NCBI GenBank assembly: GCA_035763125.1
Contig: DASUBU010000034.1
Coordinates: 1-64,000, forward strand
Direction: 5' to 3'
From: SMAG-U1939 sp035763125
GTDB taxonomy: Bacteria; Chloroflexota; Ktedonobacteria; Ktedonobacterales; JADMIN01
DNA: 64,000 nucleotides
Part shown: positions 42,890 to 52,128 of the stretch, in pieces
Layout of the letters: every line of letters starts with the position of its first letter
Position numbering within the stretch: the first letter of the stretch is position 1
Translations under genes and position numbers: made by a program
Notes under the pieces: model-generated
What the model was told of the DNA's origin: nothing
Database searches by the model: none
The model's input: only the letters and a program-made list of their open reading frames with translations

Positions 42890-45238
42890 ATGCCTGAGCA
42901 AGACGAACTGGTCCACCTGACGATAGACGACCATCCGATCGCGGTGCCGAAGGGCACGCTGATCTGGGCGGCCGCGCGCCAGCTCGGCATCGAGATTCCC
43001 ATCTACTGCTATCACCCCAAGATGGAGCCGCTCGGCGCCTGCCGCATGTGCTTCGTGGAGGTCGAGCGGATGCCCAAGCTCGCCACCGCCTGCACGACGG
43101 TGGTCAGCGAGGGCATGGTAGTGCATACGAGCTCGTCCAAGGCGCAGAAAGGTCGCCGCGGCACGCTCGAATTCCTGCTCATCAATCACCCGCTAGATTG
43201 CCCGATCTGCGACAAGGGCTGCGAGTGCGATCTGCAAGACTTCACGCAGCGCTACGGCCCCGGCGGCAGCCGCTTTGATGTCTCTAAGCGCCACTTCCCC
43301 AAGCCCATCTCGGTCAGCGAGCACATCCTGCTCGATCGCGAGCGCTGCATCTCCTGCTTCCGCTGCGTGCGCTTCACGCAGGACGTAGCGATGGAGAACG
43401 GCCTGGTGATGGAGGAGCGCGGGTACAAGAACGTGATCGGCGTGGACCCCAACGCGCCCTTTGACTCGATCTTCTCAGGCAACGTGGTCGAGATGTGCCC
43501 GGTCGGCGCGCTGACCTCCAAGAGCTTCCGCTTCACCACACGGCCCTGGGAGCTGAAGAAGACGCCGAGCGTCTGCGGCATGTGTGCCGTGGGCTGCAAC
43601 GTGCGCGTGGATGTGCGGGTGGATAAGGTGCTGCGACAATATTCGCGCACCAACGACGACATTGACGATGGCTGGCTCTGCGACCGCGGCCGCTGGGACG
43701 TCGCGCTCATCAACAGCCCCGAGCGTTTGCGCACGCCGCTGATTCGCCGCGACGGCGCGCTGGAGCCGGCGAGCTGGGACGAGGCGTTGCGGTTGGTGGC
43801 GGCGCGCTTCGGCGAGATCCGCGAGCGCCAGGGCGCACGAGCCATCGGCGGCATCGGCTCGACGCACGTCACCAACGAGGAGGCCTACCTCTTCCAGAAG
43901 CTGCTGCGGGCGGGCCTGGGCACCAACAACGTGGACCACTTCCACGGGCGCTTCCCGGCGGCTGGCAAGAACGATCTGCCCTGGGTCTGGACCGACTCCA
44001 TCGCCGGACTGGACGGCGCCACGCATATCGTGCTACTCGGCACCGAGACCTACACGCGCCAGCCAATTGTGGACCTGCGCGTCCGCAAGGCGATCCGCGC
44101 GGGCGCGCGGGTGTGGGTCGTCACGCCGGAGCCGCAACGGCTCGACCGGCTCGCCGCCGGCACGCTGCGTTATGCGGCCGGGCGGACCGCCGCGGTGGCT
44201 CGCGCGCTGCTGAGCATCGTGGCGAGCGAGGGGCTTGCGCGCAGCGAGGGCGAGCAGACGCGGGTGACGGCAGAGCGCGTGGCGGCGGTGGCGGCGCGGC
44301 TGGCGGGCGAGACGCCGGAACGGCTGGCCGAGCGCGCGGGTGTGGATGTGGCCGCGCTGCGGAGGCTGGCACGCGAGATCGCGGGGTCTGCGGGCGCTGT
44401 GATCCTCTATGACGAGCTGGCCACGCGCGAGCTGGGCGGCGAGACGCTGGCGCAGGACGTGCTCGATCTGGCGCTGCTGACTGGCAACTTCGGCAAGCCT
44501 GGCGCGGGCTGTGGCCCATTGCTGGGCGCCGCCAACTCACTGGGTGCGCGCGACATGGGCGTGCTGCCCGATATGCTGCCCGGCTACCGGCCGGTGACGG
44601 ACCCAGCGGCGCGGGCGGCGCTGGGCGGTGCATGGAACGCCTCGATTCCGAGCGATGCCGGCCACGACTACGACGCTATGCTCTCCGGGGTGGTCAAGGG
44701 CCTCTACGTGCTGGGCGCCGACCCAGTGCGGCACGCCAGCCTTGAGCAGCGCGCCCGGCTGGAGGCGCTGGACTTCCTGGTCGTGCAGGATCTGGTGCTC
44801 TCCGAGACGGCGCAGCTCGCGCACGTCGTGCTGCCGGCGGTGGCCTACACGGAGCGCGACGGCACCTTCACCAACACCGAGCGACGTGTGCAGGTGGTGC
44901 GCGCCGCCATGCAGAAGCTGCCCGGCGCACGAGGCGATTGGGAGATTCTGGTGGCTGTCGCGCGTGCGCTCGGCCTGAGTTGGACCTATCTCGACCCCGC
45001 GCAGATTCTGGCCGAGATTGGCCGAATCGTCCCGATCTACAGCGGCGTCACGCGGCGCGCGCTGGGGATGGAGGGCCTGCGCTGGCCGCTCTCTCCGACG
45101 GAAGCGGACGGCAAGCGCGCGCTGGCCGGCAGCCCGTTCCTGACGTGGGAGATGCTGGAGCAGGGCGTCTCGCGACCGGCGTCCGCGGGCGCGGGCGCGG
45201 GCGGCGAGCTGGTCACGCCGAGCGGGCGGAGCGAGTGA
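42890..45238 (+). CDS. nuoG: NADH-quinone oxidoreductase subunit G
   Basis: 782-aa large subunit. It has an N-terminal [2Fe-2S] domain (CYHPKMEPLGACRMC...TAC), a His/Cys-liganded cluster (HPLDCPICDKGCECDLQ), a [4Fe-4S] box (CISCFRCVRF...CPVGAL) and then a molybdopterin-oxidoreductase-like domain opening with CGMCAVGCNVRV, which would hold the additional N7 cluster. Gap to nuoF is 79 nt. Confidence 0.95.
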   Translation: MPEQDELVHLTIDDHPIAVPKGTLIWAAARQLGIEIPIYCYHPKMEPLGACRMCFVEVERMPKLATACTTVVSEGMVVHTSSSKAQKGRRGTLEFLLINHPLDCPICDKGCECDLQDFTQRYGPGGSRFDVSKRHFPKPISVSEHILLDRERCISCFRCVRFTQDVAMENGLVMEERGYKNVIGVDPNAPFDSIFSGNVVEMCPVGALTSKSFRFTTRPWELKKTPSVCGMCAVGCNVRVDVRVDKVLRQYSRTNDDIDDGWLCDRGRWDVALINSPERLRTPLIRRDGALEPASWDEALRLVAARFGEIRERQGARAIGGIGSTHVTNEEAYLFQKLLRAGLGTNNVDHFHGRFPAAGKNDLPWVWTDSIAGLDGATHIVLLGTETYTRQPIVDLRVRKAIRAGARVWVVTPEPQRLDRLAAGTLRYAAGRTAAVARALLSIVASEGLARSEGEQTRVTAERVAAVAARLAGETPERLAERAGVDVAALRRLAREIAGSAGAVILYDELATRELGGETLAQDVLDLALLTGNFGKPGAGCGPLLGAANSLGARDMGVLPDMLPGYRPVTDPAARAALGGAWNASIPSDAGHDYDAMLSGVVKGLYVLGADPVRHASLEQRARLEALDFLVVQDLVLSETAQLAHVVLPAVAYTERDGTFTNTERRVQVVRAAMQKLPGARGDWEILVAVARALGLSWTYLDPAQILAEIGRIVPIYSGVTRRALGMEGLRWPLSPTEADGKRALAGSPFLTWEMLEQGVSRPASAGAGAGGELVTPSGRSE

Positions 45239-45254
45239 GGAGAGGGAAACCGGG

Positions 45255-46514
45255 ATGTCTGATACGCTGATCGCCATCCTCGCCGCGATTGTCAAGAGCG
45301 CGGTCGTGATTGTCGCGCTGCTGACGATCTTCGCCTACATGACACTGGTCGAGCGGCGGGTGATCGCGCGCTTCCAGCGGCGCATCGGCCCCAACCGCGC
45401 CGGCCCGCTGGGGCTGCTGCAGCCGCTGGCCGACGGCGTGAAGATGGCCTTCAAGGAGCAATTGATCCCCAGCCGCGCGCGCAAGCTGGTCTTCGTGGTG
45501 GCGCCGGGCATCAGCGTCTTCATCGCGCTGGCGGCCTTCGCGGTGGTGCCGCTGGGCAGCCCGACGACCTGGGGATCCTCGGCCGTGGCGCGCGCGTGGG
45601 CGCCGCTGATTGGCGACGTCAACGTCGGCGTGCTCTACATCCTGGCAATCTCCTCACTGGCGGTCTACGGCATCGTGCTGGGCGGCTGGTCGTCGGGCAA
45701 CCACTATTCGCTGCTGGGCGCGCTGCGCTCGGCCGCGCAGATGGTCTCGTACGAGGTCAGCATCGTGCTGGCGCTGGCCGGCACGCTGATGCTGGCTGGC
45801 ACGCTGAGCATGGTCGGCATCGTCGAGTCGCAGGTGCAGCAGGGCATCTGGTTCGTGCTGGCGCAGCCGCTGGGCTTCGTGCTCTACGCCATCGCCGCCA
45901 CAGCCGAGGTGAACCGCGCGCCCTTCGACCTGCCGGAGGCCGAACAGGAGCTGGTGGCCGGCTATCTGACCGAGTTCAGCGGGCTGCGCTGGAGCCTCTA
46001 CCAGATGGCTGAGTACATCAACATGATCACGGTCAGCTCGGTGGCGGCGACGCTCTTCCTCGGCGGCTGGACACTCGGCGGCCTCTCCGGCATTCCCGGG
46101 CTGCCGATCATCTGGTACGCCGCCAAGGTGGCCGTCTTCCTGTTCATCTTCATCTGGGTGCGGGCAACACTGCCCCGCATTCGCTATGATCAATTGATGC
46201 GGGTGGGCTGGCAGGTGCTGCTGCCGCTCGCGCTGCTCAACACCGTCTTCACTGGTCTGGCAATCGCGCTCGGCTGGCCCTGGTGGGCCAGCGGCGTCTT
46301 CGGCCTGGGCGTGCTGGCGCTCTCCGCGTTGGTGCTGTTCGTGCGGATGCGGCGGCGCCAGCAGCCGGTCGCGCATCTGGAAGGCGAGGCGGTGTCGCTG
46401 CCGATCCCCGCCTCGGTCCGGCTGGTACGGATTGCACCGTCGGTCCCAGGCGCCTCGACTGGCGCCGTCCCCTCCACCACGCAAGAGGCGGCCGAGGCAG
46501 TCAGGACGCCGTGA
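45255..46514 (+). CDS. nuoH: NADH-quinone oxidoreductase subunit H
   Basis: 419-aa membrane subunit linking the two arms and forming part of the quinone chamber. Eight or nine helices; ERRVIARFQRRIGPNRAGP and EVNRAPFDLPEAEQELVAGY are the diagnostic loops. The C-terminal 60 residues after the last helix are an extra soluble tail. Starts 16 nt after nuoG. Confidence 0.96.
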   Translation: MSDTLIAILAAIVKSAVVIVALLTIFAYMTLVERRVIARFQRRIGPNRAGPLGLLQPLADGVKMAFKEQLIPSRARKLVFVVAPGISVFIALAAFAVVPLGSPTTWGSSAVARAWAPLIGDVNVGVLYILAISSLAVYGIVLGGWSSGNHYSLLGALRSAAQMVSYEVSIVLALAGTLMLAGTLSMVGIVESQVQQGIWFVLAQPLGFVLYAIAATAEVNRAPFDLPEAEQELVAGYLTEFSGLRWSLYQMAEYINMITVSSVAATLFLGGWTLGGLSGIPGLPIIWYAAKVAVFLFIFIWVRATLPRIRYDQLMRVGWQVLLPLALLNTVFTGLAIALGWPWWASGVFGLGVLALSALVLFVRMRRRQQPVAHLEGEAVSLPIPASVRLVRIAPSVPGASTGAVPSTTQEAAEAVRTP

Positions 46515-46539
46515 GCGGCAGAAGGCGGAGGGTGATATC

Positions 46540-46580
46540 CATAGCCCTCCGTTTCCTCCGCTACCTCTGCGGTGAAGTCT
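46540..46580 (-). repeat. Dispersed ACCGCAGAG repeat, copy 2
   Basis: On the minus strand: TTCACCGCAGAGG, then GCGGAGGAAACGGAGGG. Same elements in the same order as at 26469-26520. It fills most of the 97-nt nuoH-nuoI gap. Confidence 0.55.
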
Positions 46581-46611
46581 GAGCGTAACCACGAAAGCGG
46601 GCATGATATAG

Positions 46612-47358
46612 ATGGCAATGGAGATTCTCAAAGGCCTGGGCACGACGCTCAAAGAATTCGGCAAGAAGCCGACGACTGTCTCCTACCCGGAGCAGAAGCG
46701 CCCGCTGCCACCGCGTTTCCGGGGCCGCCACGTGCTGCACCGCTATGAGAACGGGCTGGAGCGCTGCGTCGGCTGCTACCTCTGCGCGGGGGCCTGCCCG
46801 GCTGACGCGATCTACATCGAGGCCGATCAGAATACCGACGAGGTGCGGGTCTCGCCGGGCGAGCGCTACGCGCGCGTCTTCGACATGAACCTGCTGCGCT
46901 GCATCTTCTGCGGCTACTGCGAACAGGCCTGTCCGACCGGGGCGATCACGCTGGAGCGCATCTACGAGATGGCCTCCACGCATCCCGAGGACATGATCTA
47001 CCACAAGGAGCAGCTGCTCGAGCCGGTCGGCAGCGCCACGCGCGGCTCGCTGGACGCCTGGGTGCCCACGCCGCCAGAGGAGACGCCGACGCCGCTGCCT
47101 GACCGCCAGGGCCACTTCGACGGCCTGCGCGCTAGCGCCGCCGCCGTTGGCCAGGGCGACCTATCCCTCCAGCAGGAAGTGCTGCTGGAAAGCGACGTGA
47201 ATGCCATGCACGAGATCGGCGAGCCGGGTGCCGTGCTGGAGGTGGGCGCGAAGGCAGAGATCGGCGTCGGCTACCAGACCGAGCTGGGCGGCGACCGCGT
47301 GGTTGAGCGCGCCGGAGACGGAGAGCCGGAGCAGCAATCGCGGGAGGGACAGCCGTGA
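46612..47358 (+). CDS. nuoI: NADH-quinone oxidoreductase subunit I
   Basis: 248-aa ferredoxin-like subunit with clusters N6a/N6b: CVGCYLCAGACP and CIFCGYCEQACP. The family core ends near residue 160; about 85 residues of acidic, Gly/Glu-rich tail follow. The last bases overlap nuoJ by 4 nt. The preceding 97-nt gap holds a dispersed repeat. Confidence 0.95.
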   Translation: MAMEILKGLGTTLKEFGKKPTTVSYPEQKRPLPPRFRGRHVLHRYENGLERCVGCYLCAGACPADAIYIEADQNTDEVRVSPGERYARVFDMNLLRCIFCGYCEQACPTGAITLERIYEMASTHPEDMIYHKEQLLEPVGSATRGSLDAWVPTPPEETPTPLPDRQGHFDGLRASAAAVGQGDLSLQQEVLLESDVNAMHEIGEPGAVLEVGAKAEIGVGYQTELGGDRVVERAGDGEPEQQSREGQP

Positions 47359-47906
47359 GCTCGACGCTGCTACAGCAGATCGCTTTCTACGTGCTCGCCG
47401 CGGTGGCCGTCGCCTCGGCGCTCGGCGTCGTGCTCTTTCGCAACGCCGTCTACTGCATGCTCAGCCTGATCGTCAATCTGCTGAGCCTGGCGCTGTTCTT
47501 CCTCACACTCAACGCCATATTCGTCGCCACGATTCAGGTGCTGATCTACGCCGGCGCGGTGATGGTGCTCTTCCTCTTCGTCGTCACCATGCTCTCGCCC
47601 GAAACCGGCGCGCCGGAGGAGGGGCGCGATCGGCTGCGCTGGCAATGGGCGGCCGGGATAGGCCTGGGTGTCATCCTCGCCGGCGGGCTGATCATTGCGT
47701 TCCTGAGCGGTGCGATCTCCAGTGATGCGAAGGCCGCCGGGCTGGATGGGCTTGCGCAGCAGGCTAGCGCGCACGGCAACACCGAGGCCTTTGGACTCGC
47801 TCTCTTCCACGGCTTCGCGTTCCCGTTCGAGGTAACGAGCGTGCTGCTGGTGATCGCCGTGCTCGGCGCGGTGGTGCTGGGCCGGCGCATGCTGGGCCGC
47901 GAGTAG
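47355..47906 (+). CDS. nuoJ: NADH-quinone oxidoreductase subunit J
   Basis: 183-aa membrane subunit with five helices. LNAIFVATIQVLIYAGAVMVLFLFV is the conserved third helix with its pi-bulge region. The GTG start overlaps the nuoI stop (GTGA), so it is translationally coupled. Confidence 0.95.
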   Translation: MSSTLLQQIAFYVLAAVAVASALGVVLFRNAVYCMLSLIVNLLSLALFFLTLNAIFVATIQVLIYAGAVMVLFLFVVTMLSPETGAPEEGRDRLRWQWAAGIGLGVILAGGLIIAFLSGAISSDAKAAGLDGLAQQASAHGNTEAFGLALFHGFAFPFEVTSVLLVIAVLGAVVLGRRMLGRE

Positions 47907-47926
47907 CAAGAAGGAGATATCGGCCG

Positions 47927-48226
47927 ATGCCGCTCAACGCCTACCTGATCGTTAGCGCGCTGCTCTTCACCATCGGCGCGACCGGCGTGCTGGTGCGTCG
48001 CAACCCGCTGGTGATGTTCATGTCCATCGAGCTGATGCTGAACGCCGTCAACCTCTCGTTCATGGCGTTCGCGCGCGAGCTGAACTCGGTGGATGGCTGG
48101 ATGTTCGTCTTCCTCGTCCTCACCGTCGCGGCCGCTGAGGTCGTCGTGGGCCTCGCCATCATCGTCTCGATCTTCCGCACGCGGCGCACCGTCAACGTGG
48201 ACGAGCTGAACACGCTCAAAGGCTAG
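47927..48226 (+). CDS. nuoK: NADH-quinone oxidoreductase subunit K
   Basis: 99-aa, three-helix subunit. It carries FMSIELMLNAVNLSF, with the conserved glutamate, and VAAAEVVVGLAII, with the second membrane glutamate of the proton channel. Length matches the family. Confidence 0.96.
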   Translation: MPLNAYLIVSALLFTIGATGVLVRRNPLVMFMSIELMLNAVNLSFMAFARELNSVDGWMFVFLVLTVAAAEVVVGLAIIVSIFRTRRTVNVDELNTLKG

Positions 48227-48268
48227 AGTCTGGGGACGAGTGATGAGGATAGGGGATAGGGTCGCCGC

Positions 48269-50344
48269 ATGCTCAATCTGACGCCCATCATCCTGCTGCT
48301 GCCGCTGGCCGGCTTCGTCGTGCTGGGGCTGGCGGGGCGCTGGCTTCCACGCACGGCGATCTCGCTGATCGGCTGCGGCGTCGTGCTGCTGGCCTTCGCC
48401 TGCGCCGTGGCGGATTTCGTCGCCGTAGTCACCACGCCGGCCGCGACGGCAGGCCATGTTCCGCTTCCCGGTGTCCCGCTGCCCAACAACCTCGGCGACA
48501 TCACGCTCTTCAACTGGGTGGTCTCAGGCAGCCTCAACATCAACTTCGGCCTGCTCTCCGATCCGCTCTCGGCGGTGATGCTGCTGATCGTGACCGGTGT
48601 CGGCTTCCTGATCCATGTCTACAGCATCGGCTACATGGAGGGCGACCCCGGCTACTGGCGGTTCTTCAGCTTCCTGAACTTCTTCATCTTCGCCATGGCG
48701 CTGCTGGTGGCCGCGGATAACTTCCTCATCCTGCTGGTCGGCTGGGCGGGGGTCGGCCTCGCCTCGTTCCTGCTGATCGGCTTTTGGTACACGCGCCCCT
48801 CCGCGGTGGCCGCCGCCAAGAAGGCCTTCGTCGTCAACGTGATCGGCGACTTCGGCCTGATGCTCGCCATCTTCCTGCTCTTCAAGACGACTGGTACGCT
48901 GACGTTCACCCGCCTGCTTTTCGGCGATGCAAGCGCGCTCGGATGTGCGGGTCTGCCCCTCAGCGCCATCCCGCACTCCTGTCCAGCTGTGGATGCCTCG
49001 ACGTTCAACGCCATCGCGCTGCTGCTCTTCGTGGCCGCCGCCGCGAAATCCGCGCAGCTCCCGCTGCAGACCTGGCTACCGGACGCGATGGAGGGTCCCA
49101 CGCCGGTCAGCGCGCTGATCCACGCCGCCACGATGGTAACGGCCGGCGTCTACCTGCTCGCCCGCGCGCATACGCTCTTCACTGCCGCGCCGGCCGCGCT
49201 GGCAGTGGTGGCCGTCGTTTCGGGTCTCACCGCGCTCTACGCCGCCAGTATCGCCTGTGTCCAGCCCGACATCAAGCGCGTGCTGGCCTTCTCGACGATG
49301 AGCCAGCTCGCCTACATGTTCATGGCCGAGTCGGTCGGCGGCTTCTCAACCGGCATCTTTCACCTCACCACGCACGCTTACTTCAAGGCGCTGCTCTTCA
49401 TGGCGGCCGGCGCGGTGATTCATGCGCTGGCCGGCGAGCAGGACATGCGTAAGATGGGCGGGCTGCGCGAGCGGCTGCCGTTCACCTTCTGGTGCTTCGT
49501 CATCTCGGGGCTGGCGCTGGCGGCGATCTTCCCCTTCGCCGGCTTCTGGAGCAAAGACGCCATCCTCGGCGTGGTCCTGCAGCATGCGACCGTCACTGGC
49601 GCGCTCGGCTGGTACGCGCTGTGGCTGGCCGGGCTGCTGACCGCTCTGCTGACCGGCTTCTACACCTTCCGGCTGATCTTCCTGACGTTCCTCGGCGAGT
49701 ACCGTGGTCCAGCGCTCGCCGCACATGGCACCCACGCGCCGGGTGCTGTGGCAGTTGCTCCGAACGGCCGCGGCAACGGCAATGGGCGCCGGGGGAGAGC
49801 CGAGGCGCGTGAGGTTGATCCGCTGGCGCACCTGCACACACCGGGGCGCTCGATGACCGTGCCGATGGGCATCCTGGCGGTGCTCTCGGTGATCGGCGGC
49901 TTCGTCGGCACGTGGCTGGGCGACTTCCTGGCGCCGGTCACGGGCAGCGCGCAAGAGCCGAGCGGTGGACTGCTCTGGCTGGGCATCGTGCTGAGTCTGG
50001 CGGCGGGGCTGCTGGGCATCGCTTTTGCCTGGACGCGCTACGGCGCGCGCACGCCGTCGCTGGCGCCCAGCCGCAATCCGCTGGTGCTTCTGCTGGCGAA
50101 CCGCTACTACGTGGACGAGCTGTACGATGCCGTGATCGTCCGGCCGCTGCTCGCGTTGGGGCGCTTCTTCCGTCGCGATGTCGAGGGCGTCGCGCTGGAT
50201 GGCGGCTCGCGTGCCCTCTCGGGCGTCGTCGGCCTCACCAGTCGCGGGCTGCGGGCGCTTCAGACCGGCTACGCGCGCAACTACGCGCTCGCCATCTTCC
50301 TGGGCGCCGCGCTGATCGTTCTCTACTACGTTATTCGTCCATAA
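48269..50344 (+). CDS. nuoL: NADH-quinone oxidoreductase subunit L
   Basis: 691-aa antiporter-like subunit and distal proton pump. WAGVGLASFLLIGFWY, PLQTWLPDAMEGPTPVSALIHAATMV and KAPFVxG-type Lys/Glu/His helices are as expected; the long C-terminal lateral helix region is present. A 40-residue soluble loop rich in Gly/Asn/Arg (about 490-530) is longer than usual. Confidence 0.96.
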   Translation: MLNLTPIILLLPLAGFVVLGLAGRWLPRTAISLIGCGVVLLAFACAVADFVAVVTTPAATAGHVPLPGVPLPNNLGDITLFNWVVSGSLNINFGLLSDPLSAVMLLIVTGVGFLIHVYSIGYMEGDPGYWRFFSFLNFFIFAMALLVAADNFLILLVGWAGVGLASFLLIGFWYTRPSAVAAAKKAFVVNVIGDFGLMLAIFLLFKTTGTLTFTRLLFGDASALGCAGLPLSAIPHSCPAVDASTFNAIALLLFVAAAAKSAQLPLQTWLPDAMEGPTPVSALIHAATMVTAGVYLLARAHTLFTAAPAALAVVAVVSGLTALYAASIACVQPDIKRVLAFSTMSQLAYMFMAESVGGFSTGIFHLTTHAYFKALLFMAAGAVIHALAGEQDMRKMGGLRERLPFTFWCFVISGLALAAIFPFAGFWSKDAILGVVLQHATVTGALGWYALWLAGLLTALLTGFYTFRLIFLTFLGEYRGPALAAHGTHAPGAVAVAPNGRGNGNGRRGRAEAREVDPLAHLHTPGRSMTVPMGILAVLSVIGGFVGTWLGDFLAPVTGSAQEPSGGLLWLGIVLSLAAGLLGIAFAWTRYGARTPSLAPSRNPLVLLLANRYYVDELYDAVIVRPLLALGRFFRRDVEGVALDGGSRALSGVVGLTSRGLRALQTGYARNYALAIFLGAALIVLYYVIRP

Positions 50345-50406
50345 ATCAGGAGGCCAACGGTGGGCAAGTTCGATAGACAATCCGGCGGATGCGTGCCTGG
50401 CAAGAT

Positions 50407-50430
50407 GGGCGATGCATGCAGCGCCCCTAC
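50407..50430 (-). repeat. GTAGGGG palindromic repeat, copy 5 (nuoL-nuoM gap)
   Basis: On the minus strand: GTAGGGGCGCTGCATGCA then TCGCCC, with GGCG/CGCC arms around the GCATGC core. It lies in the 133-nt intergenic gap, the largest inside the nuo operon. Confidence 0.65.
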
Positions 50431-50477
50431 AGGTATCCAGCGGGCTACCAGCATGCGTGGCGAGGATAGATGATCCG

Positions 50478-52085
50478 ATGAGCTCCTTCCCGATCCTGAG
50501 CGTGATCCTGTTCCTGCCGCTGGCCGGCGCGATTGGCGCGCTGCTGCTGCCGCGCATGGCCGGCTGGTGGTGGGCGCTGCTGGTCGCGCTGGCCGATCTG
50601 GCGCTGTGCCTGTGGCTCATCACGCAGTTCACGATGAACGGCGCCGGTATGCAGTTCGCGGAGCTGCGCGACTGGCTGCCTGGGCTCGGCGTCAGCTATG
50701 CGCTGGGAGTGGACGGCGTGAGCCTCTTCCTGCCGGCGCTCAACGCGCTGCTGACGGCTGTGGCGGTGGGCGCCTCGTGGCCGGTGGCGCGGCGCGGCGA
50801 CCGCTCGCGCGAGTATTTCACGCTGCTGTTGCTGCTCAGCTTCGGCATGATGGGTGTCTTCCTGGCGACCAACCTGCTGCTCTTCTACGTCTTTTGGGAG
50901 GTCATGCTGATTCCAGCGTATCTGCTGGTGGGCATGTTCGGCGGGCCGCGCCGGAGCTACGCGGCGATCAAGTTCGTGCTGTACACGGCCGCCGGCTCGC
51001 TGCTGATGCTGGTTGGCATCATCGCTACCGGCGCGCTGGTCAGCAGCGCCTCGGGCGCGCCCTTCACGCTCGATCTCGCGGCGCTGCTGCGCGAGGGCGT
51101 GACGGCGCTGCCGCGCACGACGCAGATCTGGCTCTTCCTGGCCTTCGCCGCCGCTTTCGCCGTGAAAGTCGGCCTCTTCCCGCTGCACTCCTGGGTGCCG
51201 GACGCGTACGGCGAGGCGCCAACGGCTGTCGTCGTGCTGATCGCCGGGGTGATGGCCAAGACCGGCGCCTACGGCTTCGTGCGCTTCAATCTGGCGCTCT
51301 TCCCCGAGGCCAGCCGCGCACTGACGCCCCTGATGAGTGCGCTGGCCGTCGCCGGCATCCTCTACTTCGCGCTCCAGGCGCTGGTGGCGGCGGACTTCAA
51401 GCGGCTGCTGGCGTACGTCAGCATCAGCCATATGAGCGTGATCGTGCTCGGCACTTTCGCGCTCAATACGCAGGGCGTCGAGGGCGGCATCTTGCAGATG
51501 GTCAACCACGGCATTTTGATTGCCGCGCTCTTCCTGATCGCCGCCTTCATCGAGCGGCGCACCGGCTCGCGCCGGCTGGCGGACTTCGGCGGGCTGGCGA
51601 CACGCACACCCTGGCTGGCGACGGTCTTCCTGCTGACGGCGCTCGCCACGCTGGGCCTGCCTGGCCTCAATAGCTTTGCCGGCGAGTTCCTGGCGTTTCT
51701 CGGCGCATTCCAGGCGAGCGCCGTCTACGGCACGCTCGGCACGCTGGTCGTCATCCCGGCGGCGTGGTACATGCTGCGCTTCTTCCAGGGTGTGACGGAA
51801 GGGCCGCCGAGCGAAGTGGTCGAGAGTGCCGCCGCGGCGAGTGGCGGCGGGGCGTCTCTTTCAGGCTCACAAGCGCCCGGCGATCGTCCATCGCGGCTGC
51901 CCGATCTGCGCGCCGGCGAGCTGACTGTGCTGGCGCCGCTGTTAGTGCTGATGATCGTGCTCGGCATCCTGCCGGGGCTGCTGACCGCGCGCATGGAGCC
52001 AACCATCAACCAGCTGCTCGCGCCCACCACGCACACGACGACCACCCATCCCATCTCCGGTCCGCCGCAGGCGGCCACTAGATAG
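50478..52085 (+). CDS. nuoM: NADH-quinone oxidoreductase subunit M
   Basis: 535-aa antiporter-like proton-pumping subunit. FYVFWEVMLIPAYLLVG (conserved Glu), VGLFPLHSWVPDAYGEAPTAV (conserved Lys/His region) and YVSISHMS are present. A linker of about 40 residues rich in Ser/Gly/Ala lies before the last helix. The ATG at 50478 is preferred over an upstream open frame that starts inside the repeat at 50407-50430. Confidence 0.95.
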   Translation: MSSFPILSVILFLPLAGAIGALLLPRMAGWWWALLVALADLALCLWLITQFTMNGAGMQFAELRDWLPGLGVSYALGVDGVSLFLPALNALLTAVAVGASWPVARRGDRSREYFTLLLLLSFGMMGVFLATNLLLFYVFWEVMLIPAYLLVGMFGGPRRSYAAIKFVLYTAAGSLLMLVGIIATGALVSSASGAPFTLDLAALLREGVTALPRTTQIWLFLAFAAAFAVKVGLFPLHSWVPDAYGEAPTAVVVLIAGVMAKTGAYGFVRFNLALFPEASRALTPLMSALAVAGILYFALQALVAADFKRLLAYVSISHMSVIVLGTFALNTQGVEGGILQMVNHGILIAALFLIAAFIERRTGSRRLADFGGLATRTPWLATVFLLTALATLGLPGLNSFAGEFLAFLGAFQASAVYGTLGTLVVIPAAWYMLRFFQGVTEGPPSEVVESAAAASGGGASLSGSQAPGDRPSRLPDLRAGELTVLAPLLVLMIVLGILPGLLTARMEPTINQLLAPTTHTTTTHPISGPPQAATR

Positions 52086-52128
52086 CTCGCTGCAATGGCC
52101 GCGGGCGACAGGCGAAAGGCGAACGACA

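Noticed and set aside
41845..43002. 385-aa open frame opposite nuoF/nuoG
   Set aside because: Antisense shadow of strongly conserved genes; no family-like sequence.
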